From: Aphrophora alni
Lineage: Eukaryota > Arthropoda > Insecta > Hemiptera > Aphrophoridae
Assembly (NCBI GenBank): GCA_963513935.1
Contig: OY740772.1
Coordinates: forward strand, 13,300,098 to 13,364,097
Direction of reading: 5' to 3'
DNA: 64,000 nt
Translations under genes and position numbers: made by a program
Notes under the pieces: model-generated
What the model was told of the DNA's origin: nothing
What the model saw: the letters and a program-made list of their open reading frames with translations, nothing else
Database searches by the model: none
In this document: positions 1 to 11,049 of the stretch, one piece after another
Layout of the letters: each line of letters begins with the position of its first letter
How positions within the stretch are numbered: position 1 is the first letter of the stretch

Positions 1-272
1 ATTTCGTTTGTCTCATATTTAATATCTTCATAATGACTAATGTTTTCCTTAATAATGACAGCAGTTCCACCACGCGATTTATTGCTAGGATGAATAGTAT
101 TATATATCTGGTAGCCTTTTATTTTAATATAAGATTCTTTAGTGAAATGGGTCTCCGAGATAAGGCATATATCAATTTTGTGGCTTTCAAGAAATATTTC
201 CAACTCATGTTTGTGTTTCAAGAGGCCGTTAGAGTTCCAGGCTGCTATTCTCAAAGTCTCCATCACCATCAT
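1..272 (-). CDS. Retrotransposon ORF2, N-terminal endonuclease domain (partial)
   Basis: The frame opens at 272 and stays open to the window edge, about 90 residues. It begins MMVMETLRIAAWNSNGL, followed by a HELEIFLESHKIDICLISET stretch and SRGGTAVIIK. These match the first blocks of the exonuclease-endonuclease-phosphatase fold: the N-terminal WN.NG block with its metal-binding Asn and the E of SET. In this element class the enzyme nicks target DNA for target-primed reverse transcription. The start codon overlaps the ORF1 stop as ATGA, which suggests termination-reinitiation. The RT domain lies outside the window. Confidence 0.8.
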   Translation of the reverse strand, partial: MMVMETLRIAAWNSNGLLKHKHELEIFLESHKIDICLISETHFTKESYIKIKGYQIYNTIHPSNKSRGGTAVIIKENISHYEDIKYETNE

Positions 273-2059
273 TTTTGTTTCCCTACTAAAGGCATGTTAT
301 TAATTGATTTTCTAAAACCACTTTCTAATTTAGTGAGTCTGTCGAGTACCCTTTCGTTTAGCTTTTCTTGTTGGTCAATTTTTTTAATTAATTTTTGAAG
401 CAGCTGATTAGTAGTTGTCTCCTCAAGTTCATCTTTTTTATTAGTGATAGCAGTTCCTACCTTGTTCGCATAAGAGTCGAATTGTTTTGTTTGCCTTAAT
501 TTGCTTTCCTCAATGTTTGTTTTTACTAGAATTTCTTCTTGAAAATGGCTTAGCTGAGTACTCTCTGTTGATTTAGTATTTCTTTTGCTAATAGTCTTTT
601 CCCTCATTTTCTGTATATGCTTTGCTACTTCACAACCTCTGTAGCTTGCTGGGTGAGCCTCACCACAATTAATACATCTTGGTGGAGTATCTTTGCTTTT
701 TAGACAGTCGCTAGAAATATGATTCCCGGCACACTTTACACATTTTGCATCTCTTCCACAGAACCTTTGAGTATGGCCATGTCTCTGGCATCGTTTGCAC
801 TGAGGCACCATTTTTGGTTTCCTCAACGCTTCAATCTTAACTTTCATACCCATTATATTAACAATCGTATATATTTTTTGCACACTTTCCTCTTTGCTAA
901 AACATAACATAAACAAAGGCAAAGGCAATTTTGTTTTCCTTTCCAGGATATGCACAACATTTAATATTTTAAATCCCTTTTCTGTTAGCTCTTGCTTAAT
1001 ATCCTCTGGTTTACATGAAGGATGTAAGTGCCTAGCCATGACTTTTATTTCTCTGTTGTTTTTATCTTCATACGTAAACCATTTAAAGTTATTCTCATTT
1101 AGTATTTTCACCAAATTTCTATAGCAACTCTCTCCAACAACATTAACTTTAAGTTCGCCACTGCTGAGATAGGTGACCTTGAAACCCTGCTGACAATTGC
1201 TTGACAAAAGACTATGAACTATTCCGTAGTCCACGCATCCTTCCAGAGTTATTGGTGGTGGAGATTGTTTTCCTTTGTCTTTCACTTGTATTGACCGCTC
1301 CGTTTTCTCACTACTGCCTCCCGCTCGATTTATACCTGAAGTAGATGGAGTCAATGAGATTTCAGGAGAATCGCTAGCTTTCCTTTTCTTATTCCTTTTC
1401 CTTTTATTAAGTATCCATTCCGTTTCTTTTGTGAGCTCTTCCTCATCGGTTTCATAGACTATGTTCTCACGTTGACTTACTTCCCTACGCTCTAAAAGTT
1501 TAATTCTCTGCATTACCTGGGCTAGTTCTTGTTTTAGTTCAGAATTTTCCTGCTTCAATGCCTGAACATCCTGTTGAGCTACTTGAAGATGGTTCCATAG
1601 AGCGAGTTCCTTCTGGGTTACCAATTCTTTATCAGTTATGGTTAACTCTTTTAGTTCAAATAACTCATTTTCTGCAACTTCATTGTGTTCCTTTTGAAGA
1701 TTCTCATTCTCTCTGGAGTCCTCAAGAAGTGAACTTTTGACATTTGTCTTCGAACTTTTGTTTTCTGATGGCGATCGAGTTAATATCGAACTTCTTTTAA
1801 AAGGATCTTCTTTCTCCATCTCTACTGATACAGTTTTGTCCTTGCAGTAGCTTGCTGACGACCCGGGTAAAGCCTGCTTGCTCGCTCCCCGTGCCGGTAC
1901 TGGGGATCCTACTCCCTGCACCGTAACTTTTTTCTCCTTCTGAGCTTCCATGTTTGGTTTATTTTCGGGGTACCTTCCCCTATCTGGTTTTTGGTCCGCC
2001 CCGGGTATTTGATTTCCCCGGTACCACTCATATCTGAGAGGCGTTCCCCTATCCGCCAC
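269..2059 (-). CDS. Retrotransposon ORF1, gag-like nucleic-acid-binding protein
   Basis: 596 codons with no interruption. The N-terminal ~100 residues are basic and low-complexity. Residues ~110-210 form a Glu/Leu/Gln-rich probable coiled coil (ELFELKELTITDKELVTQKE). Around residues 340-410 is a PRE_C2HC-like domain (VVHILERKTKLPLPLFMLCF). Residues ~415-480 hold three zinc knuckles: CKRCQRHGHTQRFC (CX2CX4HX4C), CVKCAGNHISSDC (CX2CX3HX4C) and CINCGEAHPASYRGC. A second Lys/Glu-rich coil lies near the C-terminus. Known family role: binds element RNA and forms the RNP. The start is the first ATG of the open frame. The stop overlaps the ORF2 ATG by one base step (ATGA). It is a mobile-element protein, not a host gene. 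Confidence 0.88.
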   Translation of the reverse strand: MADRGTPLRYEWYRGNQIPGADQKPDRGRYPENKPNMEAQKEKKVTVQGVGSPVPARGASKQALPGSSASYCKDKTVSVEMEKEDPFKRSSILTRSPSENKSSKTNVKSSLLEDSRENENLQKEHNEVAENELFELKELTITDKELVTQKELALWNHLQVAQQDVQALKQENSELKQELAQVMQRIKLLERREVSQRENIVYETDEEELTKETEWILNKRKRNKKRKASDSPEISLTPSTSGINRAGGSSEKTERSIQVKDKGKQSPPPITLEGCVDYGIVHSLLSSNCQQGFKVTYLSSGELKVNVVGESCYRNLVKILNENNFKWFTYEDKNNREIKVMARHLHPSCKPEDIKQELTEKGFKILNVVHILERKTKLPLPLFMLCFSKEESVQKIYTIVNIMGMKVKIEALRKPKMVPQCKRCQRHGHTQRFCGRDAKCVKCAGNHISSDCLKSKDTPPRCINCGEAHPASYRGCEVAKHIQKMREKTISKRNTKSTESTQLSHFQEEILVKTNIEESKLRQTKQFDSYANKVGTAITNKKDELEETTTNQLLQKLIKKIDQQEKLNERVLDRLTKLESGFRKSINNMPLVGKQK

Positions 2060-2130
2060 CTAAAGACAGAATGACGTATTGTATATTCCAATTCCACCCA
2101 CACTAGTGCATTCTGAACTGAACTCACAAA

Positions 2131-3690
2131 ACTACAACTGGCCGACCCAAAATTGAAGCCACAAAACTCACATTAACATATGCTACGAGACTTCTTAACT
2201 TAGATATAAAATCAATAGTTTACACAAAACGCTGGTACAACTTTTACTGAATCATGAATCCATAATATGATTGCCCTACCAAGCTAACCACCTAAAGACG
2301 ATTAGAAGAATTAAGAACTATTTGTGAGGCTGATGAGTCTAAAACTTGGATGTAGATATTTGAATACAACAATTGAGGAAATTTTAAAAAGTTTGACTGG
2401 AGTCACTACATACTTAAAGGAGGACTCTCAACCCTAGTTTCTTTTTAAACTAGGGCTTGATGCCATTAATTGTCTCAACTTCCTGTGGGATACGGATTTC
2501 CATGTTTCATGAGTACTTGGTCTAAATGAAACTTCGGGGAAAAAAATTATCAAGTACTCTTAGTTCCACATTCATCTTTCAGTATTGGAAGTCCATAAGC
2601 AATGCAAATCAAATGGGAATTTCAGCGCTACTAGTCATAATGGAAATATCACCACCTTCACTGAATCAGTGAAACACCAATTATGTTTACAGGTCGAGTA
2701 GGCTAGGAGTTTGGCTATCTCCAGTATGATACATACTGAAAGGTAAATGTGGAACCAAGAATAGTTACAGTATCAACTGCAGCTAGTCAAGTTTTTGAAG
2801 ATATGGAGCAAAAATCTAAATATATATTTGAGTCTAAATCAAAAACTCCAATAGTTTGATTATCTTGTAGGAACATTCTCAGAGTTGAAAGAAAACTTTT
2901 CCAACATTTTCAGATACATAAGTCAACGATCTAAAGATAATAATTGCTTCTCAGGCAAAGAGTATACTAAAAACTTCCTCGTATAATAAGCTTTATCCAA
3001 GACCTATCTCAATAATTTTATTCCTATTTGAACAAATTGTTCCCACCAACCAACCCACCCAATGAACTTCCATTGAATTCTTAAAACATACTCTCTCTCT
3101 CAATTTCAGTCTACTGACTTAAAAAGGTTCTCAGTACCATGAAAGTTAATTCCATTGTCACTATACATGATTTTAGCTCTGTCTCAATAAATCTTCTAAA
3201 GCCCAACAGAAATCGTAGACAGTGATGTACGTACCGTAACTTAATTTCAAATGGTCAGCTCCATATATTTCATAAGTGCAAATTGTATTGTACAGGCATA
3301 TGAAAATTTAAACATTCTTTTATCAAACTGCAACAGAGATTACAAAGGAAGTGAAACCATATCACTGCTTGGTCGAACCATTATCTACTAGAAATTAAAC
3401 TACTGTAGCTCTAAAGACTATAGTAAATTGTCTGTATGAAAATGAAATGATTATAAGGTCAATAACCCAAGAAATTGAATGAGATCATTTCTAATCTAGC
3501 TCAATAACAACAGTGAAATAATTTCTTCAATCATTCCTTTTCATTTTTGTTCAATGATTAAAGTTTAATACTGATATACTTAAAATCTATATACTTCTGA
3601 ATCGTCAATATTTTATATTTTTGCATATTCTGTGTATTGAGATGAAAATTTATTTTAATATTTTCATGGAGCTATCCATTTTTGGTGTCA
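2131..3690. other. No gene seen
   Basis: AT-rich sequence with stops in all frames. I see no splice-site-bounded coding block and no clear repeat boundary. Confidence 0.5.
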
Positions 3691-3699
3691 ACGAAACTA

Positions 3700-4480
3700 A
3701 ACATATTATTCTTAGAAAATGTATTTATTCGTACGAACATCCTTATGCAGAACACTGACTATAATATATTTATTTTAACTTTCTCATAGATGCAGCATAT
3801 AGAAAGTTGGTAAAAAAAATCGATTTCAAGTTTTTTTCCGGATATATCTGTTTTAAGGCCCCCTGAGACAAAAAAAGAAGGGGTTTTGGGAATATAATAA
3901 AGTCTCCTATCTATCTGTCGTATGTACAGTGCTCTACAACACAAAAGTCTGGGCCGATTTTAATCAAATTTGATATGTAGACATGAAAGGATGATTTTTT
4001 ATTTATTTTATAACTCAAAACTTGGAATTAGCTGCCATTAAGTAAAATAAAAACACAATATCATGATTTTTTCACAATCGGCTTCAGGATTTTGATCAAA
4101 TTATGTTCAATTATATCCTCCAAGGACTCAAACAAAACATATTAGTTGTCATCGTTCCAAAAATAATGAGTTATGCCAGTCAAAAAAATTGACCATGGGA
4201 CTGATTATAAAATATATAATTTCTCAAAATCGATTCTACAGATTTCGTTAAAATTTTAGTAAAATATCAAGATTAAATCCACATGTGCAAAATCACAAGT
4301 AAAAAATTATTATGATTCAATATAAAAAAAATGGGCAAAAAACAAAAATGAACCTTGATTGTTGTTCATTAATCAAATATGGTTTATACGCTGAGGATGT
4401 AATTTTGACATGAACTGAAGCAAATTTAAGCCCTTATTTAAATATATTTCAAAGATAAAGTCCATACTTTATTTCACTTT
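3700..4480 (-). repeat. Dispersed repeat family B, inverted copy
   Basis: On the - strand this reads like the segments at 15280-15870 and 43360-44110. Shared blocks include the phrase around 'gttaaaattttagtaaaatat' with an adjoining 'ctacag' (4240-4265; compare 27580-27610), the 'caaaatcacaagtaaaaa' block (4289-4306; compare 27640-27655) and the 'atcaaatatggtttat' block (4370-4390; compare 27725-27740). It is non-coding and diverged, so probably an old non-autonomous element. Confidence 0.5.
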
Positions 4481-4803
4481 TTGATTGATAACTAGGCTAC
4501 TGAATTAATATTTTTGTCAACAATAAAATTAGTTTTCATTTGTTTTTATTTGATTTTGGGAATTGGTGAATTTGTGCAAATTTCTTTGAAACAATTTATT
4601 TTTGAAATGTTACTATTGATTTGTGAATTGTAACTTTGTGTAGGTTTTCCCTTTTCACAAACACATTGTCACTATCTTAACAAAATTTCTATGTTGACAA
4701 TTATTGTTCAAATATTAAAAACTATCACAAACCCTGTTAACTAATATTATAATTTGCCAGTATTTGTGATAATAGACAAACAAATCTTCGATTGAGTCAA
4801 TGA

Positions 4804-5386
4804 GCTTTGGCAGTCATAGTTAATTGTAATATTTTCTTATTTTTTAAAGCTTTGGCAGTCATAGTTAATTATAATATTTTCTTATTTTTTAAAGCTTTGG
4901 CAGTCATAGTTAATTGTAATATTTTCTTATTTTTTAAAGCTTTGGCAGTCATAGTTAATTGTAATATTTTCTTATTTTTTAAAGCTTTGGCAGTCATAGT
5001 TAAATGTAATATATTCTTATTTTTTAAAGCTTTGGCAGTCATAGTTAATTATAATATTTTCTTATTTTTTAAAGCTTTGGCAGTCATAGTTAAATGTAAT
5101 ATATTCTTATTTTTTTAAAGCTTTGGCAGTCATAGTTAATTATAATATTTTCTTATTTTTTAAAGCTTTGGCAGTCATAGTTAATTATAATATTTTCTTA
5201 TTTTTTAAAGCTTTGGCAGTCATAGTTAATTGTAATATTTTCTTATTTTTTAAAGCTTTGGCAGTCATAGTTAAATGTAATATATTCTTATTTTTTAAAG
5301 CTTTGGCAGTCATAGTTAATTATAATATTTTCTTATTTTTTAAAGCTTTGGCAGTCATAGTTAATTGTAATATTTTCTTAAACTAG
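4804..5386 (+). repeat. 45-bp tandem repeat, about 13 units
   Basis: The unit begins 'gctttggcagtcatagttaa' and ends in a T-run plus 'aaa'. Starts fall every 45 bases (4804, 4849, 4894 and so on), and one unit has an extra T near 5117. There are three unit types: A (taattgtaatattttc), B (taattataatattttc) and C (taaatgtaatatattc). The order is A B A A C B C B B A C B A. Because 45 is a multiple of three, the array stays open in one frame and gives 103- and 87-residue repeats of a hydrophobic 15-mer. These are chance products of the repeat, not genes. Confidence 0.95.
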
Positions 5387-6173
5387 AAGGTTTTTTACAT
5401 TTAATATACTAAATGTATATCTACATTGTAACGCCCTTCTTATCGTCTTTACAGATTTAATTTTAAGAGGTTCAAACTCTATAGTAATACCCGGTCCATC
5501 AGGTGGTGGCACCTGGCGGATAAACTCTGAAAACGACCTCACGTGATTCGACTCTGAACTTAACCCCCAAGAGTGAGTCTAGATATTACGCTTGAAATGT
5601 AAAGTTTTCAATGCACGTGACCATTTATTCTATCTACTTTAAAACGTTGTTAAAACATCCTTCAAAATGAGTCAAAATTTCATTCGTGCGTGCAAAAAAA
5701 AAAAACTTTTTCCAAATTTGAATACGTGAACGTGTATAGTTCAACGAATTGTCTAGTCTTCACCATCAAAAACATCTGAGCATCAAAATTTTCATCCTTT
5801 CAAAACCAGGTAACTCAAAGAATTTCAGTTTAAAGCAAATTAAGTTAACCATATTAAGAAAATATGTATTTCTATGTCATAAATGTAAAATTTCGAAATC
5901 TGTTTTCAATCATAATTGAACCTTAAGTTCTCTGTAAATTCTTTTAGAGTATAAATTATACGATCTTTTGAAAGAATAAAACAAAGCTTCATTTTAGTAA
6001 TTATAAAATCAAATCTTGAATTAATGAATCATTAAATTTAATTACAACTATTATTGAATTGCTTGTAAATTGTACCAGCTTAAATTCAAACCATCTTTAA
6101 AAAAAAAAAAAAAAAAAAAAAGGAAAAGCTTCTTTTTCTATCTTTAATAACGTAAAGTCATTTAGAAATTTAT

Positions 6174-6213
<40 letters not shown>

Positions 6214-7617
6214 CATTTGTCTTAAAAGAAATTGTCTTTTTTTAAATATAACTTTATTACAGAAAAATATGTTGCTCATAAACCTGCAACAGAAATGTTT
6301 AAACCTGTCTGGAAGTGTTTGTGCTCTTGTTAATCGGCATAATGTGTATAATAATAATATGTAGCAAAAGCTGGTTCGAGCATGCAGTAACAATAAACTG
6401 AGTTTCAGCAGAATTTCAAGTTCATGCAAAAAAACTGAGGACTTCCTTTAAGTTATGTAAAAACACAAAAATAATGAACAATCTAGGCTGTGAATTAATC
6501 TAGTGAGAAATAAACTGAACTGTTTCTGTGGAATAATATTGAATGTTTGATGAACTAGACATAATAATAATAATTCTTTTTTAAAAATATGTACAAAATG
6601 CAAAAATAATATAAAATATGCGGATGGGATACGCATGCACTTTTTGGTTTTTACGACCCCAAAGGGGTTAATCTTCAAAATTTAAAACATTGACGTCAAT
6701 ATACTTTTTTTAAATATATAATCAAAATAAATAAATTTACCTTTGTTAAAATATATAATCAAAACTAATTTTCCTTTTACAGTTGGCCATCTTACTTTTC
6801 CAGATGTAATTAATTAATTCTCATATATCATGTGTAATTAATAAGTTAAAATTTGTTAACTTTAATATATGTAATTTTAAAACTAAATTTTGTAACTCTT
6901 AATATTTTGATGAATTGTTTTTTTTTATTAAAAATTCACTTAGTAATTAATTGTATTAATAATGTCTAAAACTTTCTTTTTTTTGGGGCGTATATAAATA
7001 ATATAAAATATATATATATATATAAATACTGTCAATTGTTACCTTTCAGATTGTTCTATTTATCTATTAAATAAGTAAGAACTACTAATCTATGTCTTTG
7101 TGTAAATGGTTAACTTGATTTTTGTCAAGAGTTAAATAAATTGCAGGTCAATTGAAATTCTACATCTTCTCATTCAAACATGTTACCATACCTGGTTCCA
7201 GAATTAAACTCTTAAGGATCTCCTCCTTAATTCTTAAATATGGTAACAACATGTTTCACCACTTTTATCAAAATACAATTACACCAATTTTGAAATACAG
7301 TAGGCCCTACACCACCTCTGTCAGCAGTAAAGGTTTATTTCAATATTTAACCAATAATTTAACTCAGAATATTTGAAGAGTGAACAATAGGTTATAAGGA
7401 CTTAGACTTTAGTTTTCAGCATAGGTTTCTGAAAGTAGAGGCCAATATATGATTTAAGACTTAATCCATAATTTCAAACTGTGTTATAAAAGAGTAAATA
7501 AAATAAATAATTCACACAGAAATATTCTAGGTGCTGAGCTGTCTTGTGAGGTCCATAAGTGGAACAGTAGATATTTTGTCTTATGTCGCCCATAAGTGGA
7601 AGAGTAGATATAGCTGA
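5387..7617. other. Non-coding, AT-rich, microsatellites
   Basis: No exon supported. It holds a poly(A) run (6098-6121) that could be the tail of a retroposed copy, and (TA)n tracts near 6177-6211 and 7010-7024. A less AT-rich patch at 5485-5580 ('caggtggtggcacctggcgg' at 5500-5519) stands out but has no assignable function. Confidence 0.5.
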
Positions 7618-7743
7618 GGTAAATATAGGTTGTAATATGACCTGACCCTTTTATACTTTACCCTTTAAGTATAAAGGTAAATACTTTGATTTTCATAATT
7701 TTTTATAGAAAAATCAAAGGACGAGATACAACCGATATTTACC
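7618..7743. mobile_element. Small MITE, 126 bp
   Basis: It starts 'ggtaaatataggttgta' and ends 'tacaaccgatatttacc', giving 17-bp terminal inverted repeats with one mismatch. The interior ('aatatgacctga', 'aggtaaatactttg', 'ttttttatagaaaaatc') matches the right arm of the larger element at 7907-8604. It looks like a short internal-deletion relative of that element. Confidence 0.65.
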
Positions 7744-7906
7744 CAAATTATTTGGTGAAAAACAAGTATTATAATTAATAAGATAAGTTAAAGCCTACAG
7801 CTTAAGGTTTTATTTACTATGGTTAGACACACGTTACTAGTAAATCTGACAAGAATCTTATAGCATGACAAGATGGTATAATTACAAAATAAATAGGACA
7901 ATAAGT

Positions 7907-8604
7907 GGTAAATATCGGTTGTACCGATTCCTTCGATTTTTATATAAAAAATTATGAAAACAAAGTATTTAGGCTACCTTGTATTCAAAGGATTAGATCA
8001 TATTATGTGTCGCAATAAACATTTCAAGTCCCAAAATGCATTTATTCACTGTTAAATAACACATAGAAAACAAGGTAATACAGCTGTTAGGTTAAAGTAT
8101 AATAACGAAAGCCAATGTTAATATGTATGACTACGTTAGAGAAATTAGTCTATGTGTTATGACTACCTTATTTTAAAACAATCAGATCATTTTTAATTTT
8201 GCAAGACACTTTTAAAGTCAGAAAATGCAATAGGCTAGTTTATTCGAAAATATGAATAATAAAGTATTGAAATCGACTTCACAATTAGTCGTGTCCAAGT
8301 TGTGTAAGTTACAAAATGGGTAAATTACATAGGCGAGGTCATGTTAAATATATAACAAGTGATCATAGATTCAGTGACTTGATGAACGTAGTTCTTAGTA
8401 TTAAATGTTGGCACATCTAACCTACATAGCTGGAATTCGTACTTTTTATAAATCTCATTTTCTATTAAACTAATGCATTTTGGGACTTGAATGTTTATTG
8501 TGACTCATAATATGACCTGATCCTTTTATTACAAGGTAAATACTTTGTTTTCTTAATTTTTTTTTATAGAAAAATCGTTGGCCGAGGTACAACCGATATT
8601 TACC
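7907..8604. mobile_element. Non-autonomous element with ~135-bp inverted arms
   Basis: The left arm (7907-8046) and the right arm (8472-8604) are reverse complements with scattered differences. Ends are 'ggtaaatatcggttgtacc' and 'ggtacaaccgatatttacc'. Inner arm edges share 'aatgcattttgggacttga'. The ~425-bp centre has no coding. A clear target duplication was not found. It shares its termini with the 126-bp element at 7618, so both belong to one family. Confidence 0.75.
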
Positions 8605-9052
8605 ATAATTTGGTATGGTGGAAAATTAGGATACTCACTAATAGCTCTAGGCTAGGTAATATTCTATCACTGAAAGCTCATTGATTTTATTGAAAACCAG
8701 TTAAATAATAAATCATGTATATAAATTCAGTATTATTTACTAGTTGATCTTAATAAATATAAAGAAAAACGTTTATAAATGTAACCAAACCCAACTTTTC
8801 TGTTTAAAAAACAAATCTTTTAATATAATTCATTTAATTTGTCTTATTACCGGCAACTAAGTTAAGCCTACAGATAGGTTACAGCTGCACAACAATCAAA
8901 GTTCAATGACAACATAAATAATTAACAATTACGCATCTCCATCTCGAACAAAGATGATTCTAATTTAGTTTTACAATACACTTTAAGGTTTAAAGGTTAT
9001 TGACACAAACAAATACAGCAACACATGTAAATGACATTTGATTACTACTTAC

Positions 9053-9143
9053 TGGTATACTTTAGATCAGCTTCTGAAGATTCAACATTGATACAAAAAG
9101 TAATAAATAATACGCACAAAAACACTACTCTTAAAACTGACAT
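9053..9143 (-). CDS. Signal-peptide first exon of a secreted-protein gene (copy B)
   Basis: The ATG at 9143 (complement) opens MSVLRVVFLCVLFITFCINV followed by ESSEADLKYT: a short basic start, a hydrophobic core and a polar stretch, as in a secretory signal peptide. It ends in phase 1 at a consensus donor (ACCA|GTAAGT, donor at 9052-9047). The upstream sequence to ~9320 is richer in CpG than its surroundings, as for a promoter or 5' UTR. It resembles the exon at 16116-16158 (M.LR...LCV.F.T) and shares 'tcgaacaa' just before the ATG. No downstream exon was found for this copy. The product family is not recognised. Confidence 0.45.
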
Positions 9144-9539
9144 TGTTCGACTTTGTTCACACAAACATTCAGTCAATCCTACTCGCTGCCCAAATGCACC
9201 GCTCCAGCAACGCAGCTTTCAATTAAATTTTAAAGATGGAGCCAGAAATGGAAACAAAATCCAGATGGTCGTGCCTGTGCGCATAACCCATTGCGCACAC
9301 GCTGACGTAATTGCCATTTAAGAATGTGTTTTTTGTGTCAGCAATCTCAAACCATGTGTGTTCGTATTATTTCTTCCCATAAGAAAATAGAAATATGAAT
9401 GCTTGCACTTGCAAGCTTCTTTAGAAAATGTCAACCTTCTCTGATTGTTTTATAAAAATGGATAATTGCTGTCTGGTTAATATTCTGGTTATTCTCTAAA
9501 CTGAATAAGTTATTATAATAGGCCTAATGTTTTACTTAC

Positions 9540-9716
9540 CCACTTTTGAAAAGTTATCCCTTTCACAATAAGTTTTATTTCCACCAAGTATTTCATTATT
9601 ATTACTTATGCTGTTTAAGTTGTCGTTACAATCTTCATGGATTATTGAAGTAATATCATAGTTTTTATTTATAAAACAATGTTCGGAAATATCTTCATGG
9701 GCACTTTGAATTTTCC
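9540..9716 (-). CDS. Candidate internal exon of a secreted-protein gene
   Basis: 177 bases. The acceptor is a T-rich tract ending ccag|GG and the donor is GTGG|GTAAGT. Entry and exit are both phase 1, which fits joining to the first exon at 16116-16158 (ACAG|). The 58 complete codons read KIQSAHEDISEHCFINKNYD at the start and ...GGNKTYCERDNFSKV at the end: hydrophilic, Asn/Asp/Glu-rich, three Cys. No known domain seen. The open frame with fitting splice sites on both sides is the support. The 6.4-kb distance to its presumed first exon weakens it. Confidence 0.4.
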
Positions 9717-9779
9717 CTGGAAAAAAAGAAAACAGTTTATTGGAACAGTTAATGAATTTGTATACAACAGTTACAAATT

Positions 9780-10330
9780 TATTACTAACAACTGCACAAG
9801 CTTTCTCACACACCCATCCCCAAAACCAAAAAAAATATGAAAATTAACCACTGCCGTCTTTAAAAAAAAAAAAAGAAACATGCTTCCCTTATTTCTTAAT
9901 CGCGTCCTCGGCTAACATAATACATTGTATTGATATCGAGCTTTTATTTACGGCGGTCAAGGTTCTTTCTTTTTCTTCTAGTGTGCTGTTTTGTGACAAG
10001 CTATTTATAGGTTAAAATTTACGAATAGAAAAACAAAGGCCACAACACTATTATGAGACTGTAAAATCTATAATTATAAATTCTGCACATACACAATTCT
10101 TACAAATGCAGAGAAAAAGTATGCTTTCTTTTTGATTGAAATATTCAATTAGTAATGTAATGAAATTCAGAATATTTCTTGATAACACCCCTACCCACAA
10201 TAATTATTACACGGTGCAAAAATAAAGCACAAACTTTTTCATTTGCCCATTCCCAAAACCAAATAAAAACGTATGAGGTAGAAAATCAACAAAAGTCGTG
10301 TTTTTAAAATCCAAAATAAAATAAGTGTGA
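9780..10330 (+). repeat. Dispersed repeat family B fragments
   Basis: Two partial matches to the family B core: 'cacaagctttctcacacacc' at ~9795 and 'gcacaaactttttcatttgc' at ~10227, each followed by a 'ccaaaaccaaa' block. Compare 15291, 43366 and ~47538. Confidence 0.45.
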
Positions 10331-10543
10331 GAGATTAAGTAACAATTACTGTCATGAAAATTGCCTAACTTTTAATCTGAATTTTCACTTTATAGTAAAC
10401 TGTATTATTTGACAGTTATATATGTAGTTACACTTTGTTCCACAGTAATTATTAAATATAGAAAGTTGAATTAAAGTAAATAATTCCATTACGTGAATAA
10501 TTGCAATTTGTAAATTTTTATCGAATTTAGTGTAAAGGAAAAG

Positions 10544-10840
10544 ACCCCAAAACCACAACAAAAAACAATAACACAAAAACTGTATAGTTATGTTTATTCT
10601 ACCTGATGTACATTTCAGTAATATAGTTACCATCCTCAGGGGTTGAGTATTAAACTAACACTGTTACTTTTTTATATTACAACTAACACTACTGTGTCAC
10701 TATTTTTCAGTAACATAGTGTTAGTTTAATACTCAACCTCTGAGAATGGTAACTATGTTACTGAAATGTACATCAGGTAGAATAAACATAACTATACAGT
10801 TTTTGGGTTGTTAGTGGTTTTTTGTTGTGGTTTTGGGGTT
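10544..10840. mobile_element. Fold-back element with ~135-bp near-perfect arms
   Basis: The left arm (10544-~10680) and right arm (~10706-10840) are reverse complements with few mismatches. Each contains 'ccccaaaaccacaacaaaaa', 'actgtatagttatgtttatt' and 'ctacctgatgtacatttcag'. The spacer is about 25-35 bases. Similarity continues outward a little ('aaaggaaaag'). No coding. It could fold into a long RNA hairpin if transcribed. Confidence 0.8.
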
Positions 10841-11049
10841 AATCTTTTCCTTTATTGTATATTCATCACAGTGATCTAGTGATTCTTAAGAATTTAGTGT
10901 ATTATAAAATAAATTTTTGACGATATATGAGCAAAATATTGTCACCATTTCTACATTTTCAAACAGATTTTTCTGAACTTCAATACGGGTCTATAATATG
11001 AGTCCTCATATTTCATGATCCTATCTTAAATTTTTTTTGTTACTATCGT

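Larger units (their letters stand above)
1..2130 (-). mobile_element. Jockey-like non-LTR retrotransposon, 5' portion
   Basis: An intact ORF1 (2059-269) is followed directly by the start of an endonuclease/reverse-transcriptase ORF2 that runs off the window edge. This two-ORF order, a gag-like protein with three zinc knuckles and then an apurinic-type endonuclease, is the Jockey/R1-group layout. The 5' end is not certain. About 70 bases before the ORF1 start look like a short 5' untranslated region, and I see no clear target duplication near 2130. No stop breaks either visible ORF, so this copy may be young. Confidence 0.8.

Noticed and set aside
1909..2127. 72-residue - strand frame overlapping the ORF1 start
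   Set aside because: Out of frame with the zinc-knuckle ORF1; no known upstream ORF in this element class.
4807..5386. Two open frames of 103 and 87 residues with a perfect 15-residue repeat
   Set aside because: They follow only from a 45-bp tandem repeat being a multiple of three; no splice sites, start context or variation pattern typical of coding.
5485..5580. Less AT-rich patch considered as an exon
   Set aside because: Stops after ~20 codons in each frame and no flanking consensus splice sites.
6097..6429. 110-residue - strand frame with Tyr-Ile and Phe runs
   Set aside because: The runs are translations of (TA)n and poly(A).
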